64,000 nt of DNA from Neisseria animalis (GTDB lineage Bacteria; Pseudomonadota; Gammaproteobacteria; Burkholderiales; Neisseriaceae). A model generated the notes under the pieces. It worked only from the letters and a program-made list of their open reading frames with translations. It had not been told where the DNA came from and ran no database searches. Positions 62,026 through 64,000 of this stretch are shown piece after piece (the first letter of the stretch is position 1; each line of letters begins with the position of its first letter). The DNA lies in NCBI RefSeq assembly GCF_900636515.1, contig NZ_LR134287.1, positions 1,240,001-1,304,000 of the forward strand, in the 5' to 3' direction. A program made the translations under genes and the position numbers.

Positions 62026-63135
62026 ATGTCTATTTCTTTCACCTTACCCGATACCCGCCCCTACCCCGAAACGCCTGTTAAAAACAATCTGCTGCTGAAT
62101 GCTTCCAGCCTTGCCCACACCTCCTCTGCCGCGCAACGCAAACTGGCTGCAGAATCCTTGCAAACCGAAATTCGGGGGATGTTGCAGCAAAACTACTATC
62201 TCGGTTTTTCGGTTGCCATGAGCATGGCTGCCGATTCGGAGAGTTACCGTGTCTTGCTCGACAGCCTCAATCAGGTATTGAATGCTGAAAATGATGATGA
62301 AATCCAATGGTTTGCCATGCCGCTGGTTTTGGTAGCCGGTTGCAACCAAGCCCAAAGCATGAGCTTGACCGCTCCCGTTGCTGCATTAAATGCTTGTTTT
62401 GAAAACTATCCCCACCTGCGCGCCCTCAATCAGGCTTCGTGGCTGCCGTTTTTGGTTTCTTCTACCGAATTGAGCGACATCAACGCAGGCCAATGGTTTC
62501 AAGCCAAGCAAAATTTGGAAGCCGCGCAACAATTTGCCGCGGGCTTCAAGCCGTCTGAATTATCACTGCCAAGCGGCCAGTCGGTACACGTTGTTTTTGC
62601 ACTGGGCTACGGCGACAGCAAAACTCAAGCCGCGCTGGGACAAAACCTGCTCAAGGCCGGCCTGCCGCTGATGCAGTTGTGGCAGGAAGCCCTGAATACA
62701 GACGGCGTTACCCTGTTTGTCAATCCGCTTTCTCCTACCACGCCGCTGCGGGCATTAACCGAAGGCAGCCATATGCGCCAACGCATGGCGATGGACGTAT
62801 TTTCCACCAATGCCATCCGCGCCATCAGGCTGCAAAGTCCCCGTGTCGGTGTGGCTGCCGCCGCACAACAGGGCGGAAAACTGCTGTTCAGCTTCAATGC
62901 GACCGACAGCGCATTCGAGCTGGCGCCGCAAGTGTTCAACTGGGTATTGTCGCCCACCGACAATATTGCCGTTATCCAGCAAAACTTTTTGGATTTGATG
63001 GCGGAATGCCGTGTCGAACACCTTTACATGCTGAAAGAAGCATTACCCGAACACGCCGATGCGCCCACTTACGCACAAGCCTTAAAAGCAGACGGCTTTA
63101 ATCCGTTTTTCAGCAACGGGGCCGTCTGCAAATGA
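62026..63135 (+). CDS. Conserved hypothetical protein
   Basis: The 369-residue soluble protein has no signal or membrane segment and no motif I recognise. It contains 'LAVMEM'-free, Ala/Gln-rich helical regions ('LEAAQQFAAGFKP'), a Gly-rich stretch 'HVVFALGYGDSKTQAALGQNLLKAGLPLM' and 'RQRMAMDVFSTNAIRAIRLQSPRVG'. Its stop overlaps the phosphatase start, and the last codons (Ala-Val-Cys-Lys-stop) are spelled by a DUS. Co-expression with the phosphatase is therefore likely. Confidence 0.8.
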   Translation: MSISFTLPDTRPYPETPVKNNLLLNASSLAHTSSAAQRKLAAESLQTEIRGMLQQNYYLGFSVAMSMAADSESYRVLLDSLNQVLNAENDDEIQWFAMPLVLVAGCNQAQSMSLTAPVAALNACFENYPHLRALNQASWLPFLVSSTELSDINAGQWFQAKQNLEAAQQFAAGFKPSELSLPSGQSVHVVFALGYGDSKTQAALGQNLLKAGLPLMQLWQEALNTDGVTLFVNPLSPTTPLRALTEGSHMRQRMAMDVFSTNAIRAIRLQSPRVGVAAAAQQGGKLLFSFNATDSAFELAPQVFNWVLSPTDNIAVIQQNFLDLMAECRVEHLYMLKEALPEHADAPTYAQALKADGFNPFFSNGAVCK

Positions 63136-63596
63136 AGCATTATCACATCTTATTTGTCTGCCTCGGCAACATCTGCCGCTCTCCGATGGCAGAATGTGTT
63201 TTGCGCCATCTTGCCTCCGAAGCCGGTGTCGGTCAGCGCATCATAGTAGAGAGTGCCGGCACTTCCGGCTGGCACGACGGTGAGAATATGCACGCCGGCA
63301 CCCGTAAAATCCTGACGAAACACGGCATCAGCCATCTTGGTTTTACCAGCAGCAAAGTGAAGAGCAGCGATATCGAACATTTTGATTTCATCATCGCGAT
63401 GGACGACAGCAATCTGAACGATTTGGAACGTCTGTTCGGAAAACATCCCGACAAGCTGTTCAAACTTACCGACCTGATTCCCGAAAGCGGCTACTCGTCC
63501 GTGCCGGATCCATGGTACACCGGCGACTTTGCGGAAACCTTCCGTCTCGTGGAGGCAGGCAGCTCCGCCTTGTTGAAAAAACTGGAACTCGTTTGA
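63132..63596 (+). CDS. Low-molecular-weight protein tyrosine phosphatase
   Basis: The 154-residue enzyme has the P-loop 'FVCLGNICRSPMAE' (Cys near residue 9, C-x5-R-S) and the general-acid loop 'VPDPWYTGDF' near residue 123. It dephosphorylates phosphotyrosine, often on polysaccharide-export kinases. Its ATG lies within the ATGA overlap with the upstream gene, next to a DUS. Confidence 0.93.
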   Translation: MKHYHILFVCLGNICRSPMAECVLRHLASEAGVGQRIIVESAGTSGWHDGENMHAGTRKILTKHGISHLGFTSSKVKSSDIEHFDFIIAMDDSNLNDLERLFGKHPDKLFKLTDLIPESGYSSVPDPWYTGDFAETFRLVEAGSSALLKKLELV

Positions 63597-63606
63597 GCTT
63601 AAGCAT

Positions 63607-63645
63607 AAAAAGCCGTCTGAATCAGCATTTGCAGACGGCTTTTTA
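63607..63645. terminator. Hybrid DUS hairpin after the phosphatase gene
   Basis: AGCCGTCTGAA pairs with TTTGCAGACGGCT plus a T-run. The second arm is the CTGCAA type, so the stem carries a bulged base. It also covers the end of the small minus-strand frame. Confidence 0.65.
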
Positions 63646-63777
63646 TGCTGTTTGCCCGATGCCCCGCACCCGAATACAAATCAATAGTTCATCAATATAA
63701 CCATTTGATTTAACAAAATATATTTTATCCAAATCCGCATAGTCGAAATCATCACAAACATCATTGCCCGGCATCAT
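63643..63777 (-). CDS. Small acidic protein, 44 residues
   Basis: A frame from ATG 63777 encodes 'MMPGNDVCDDFDYADLDKIY' and ends 'IRVRGIGQTA'. GAGGGGAAGT lies just before the start, a good ribosome site. The protein is acidic at the N-terminus with a hydrophobic middle. I recognise no family. It reads into the phosphatase terminator from the other side, so the hairpin may end both. Confidence 0.4.
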   Translation of the reverse strand: MMPGNDVCDDFDYADLDKIYFVKSNGYIDELLICIRVRGIGQTA

Positions 63778-63888
63778 GACTTCCCCTCACTGTTATATCT
63801 GCCGATTAAATCCATACCCTGTTGCATTTTACGGGTATAATGAAGACTGGTAGTTTTACTCTAATATCATTTTCAAACACGGTTCACT

Positions 63889-64000
63889 ATGGAAAAGATT
63901 TGGCTTCAAAGCTATGAAGCGGGCGTTGCCCACGAAATTGACGTTACCCGTTATCAGTCGATTAACGATGTTTTCGAGCAAAGTACCCGAAAATTTTCGG
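63889..64000 (+). CDS. fadD: Long-chain fatty acid-CoA ligase, N-terminal part
   Basis: Only the first 37 codons are in the window. 'MEKIWLQSYEAGVAHEIDVT' and 'YQSINDVFEQS' match the usual start of FadD-type acyl-CoA ligases. The gene continues to the right. It would be the second acyl-CoA ligase gene in this window. Confidence 0.75.
   Translation, partial: MEKIWLQSYEAGVAHEIDVTRYQSINDVFEQSTRKFS

Overview
The window is a Neisseria chromosome. It is saturated with DNA uptake sequences (DUS), many as inverted pairs behind genes. The commonest core here is GCCGTCTGCAA, an AG-DUS-like word with an extra C; classical GCCGTCTGAA copies are a minority. Gene content also fits: Isc cluster, LeuA, NhaC, Zur/CobW, a TpsA/TpsB two-partner secretion locus with orphan toxin cassettes, and Correia-like miniature elements. 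I do not name the species.

Layout. 1-8774: right-hand end of a tailed prophage with P2/Mu-type baseplate genes (X, D, V, W, J, I), a beta-helical tailspike, a tail assembly gene, a cysteine-peptidase-like gene, a Mu Com-like regulator and a D12 adenine methylase. It is almost free of DUS. 8775-9320: a junction with hairpins, a truncated Correia-like element and a possible transposase scrap. 9321-19591: housekeeping genes (plsY, folB, surE, nfeD/SPFH pair, hda, a HAD phosphatase, cutA, panD, nhaC, pirin with a divergent LysR regulator, ppiB). 19710-28991, all on the minus strand: a DASS transporter, hemB, a DUF6973-like lipoprotein, the isc cluster (iscR, iscS, lipoprotein, iscU, DUF302 lipoprotein, iscA, hscB) with a near-perfect type 1 IscR site, and gdhA. 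29282-31893: leuA with an N-terminal helix-turn-helix-like extension, then a YqaA-like membrane protein. 32107-33821: three lipoproteins (CsgG-like, DUF4810, DUF799).

33917-49727 is the accessory centrepiece, a polymorphic-toxin locus read on the minus strand. Its order is tpsB, tpsA (3018 residues), an immunity candidate, orphan toxin cassette 2 plus immunity, orphan cassette 3 plus immunity, and a decayed cassette 4. The cassettes share long near-identical pretoxin DNA with the tpsA 3' end, so recombination could replace the toxin carried by TpsA. The toxin domain of cassette 2 is homologous over its whole length to the stand-alone lipoprotein at 22509-23210, which I think is the most interesting observation here.

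49987-64000: a broken phage helix-turn-helix gene, a membrane phosphoesterase, a DyP peroxidase, a cluster of Correia-like elements, an acyl-CoA ligase, yejE and yejB with a small sulfur-binding-domain-like gene between them, a DUF723 gene, cobW and zur, a nitroreductase, gloB, tRNA-Val and tRNA-Asp, a conserved hypothetical, a low-molecular-weight tyrosine phosphatase and the first codons of a fadD-type gene.
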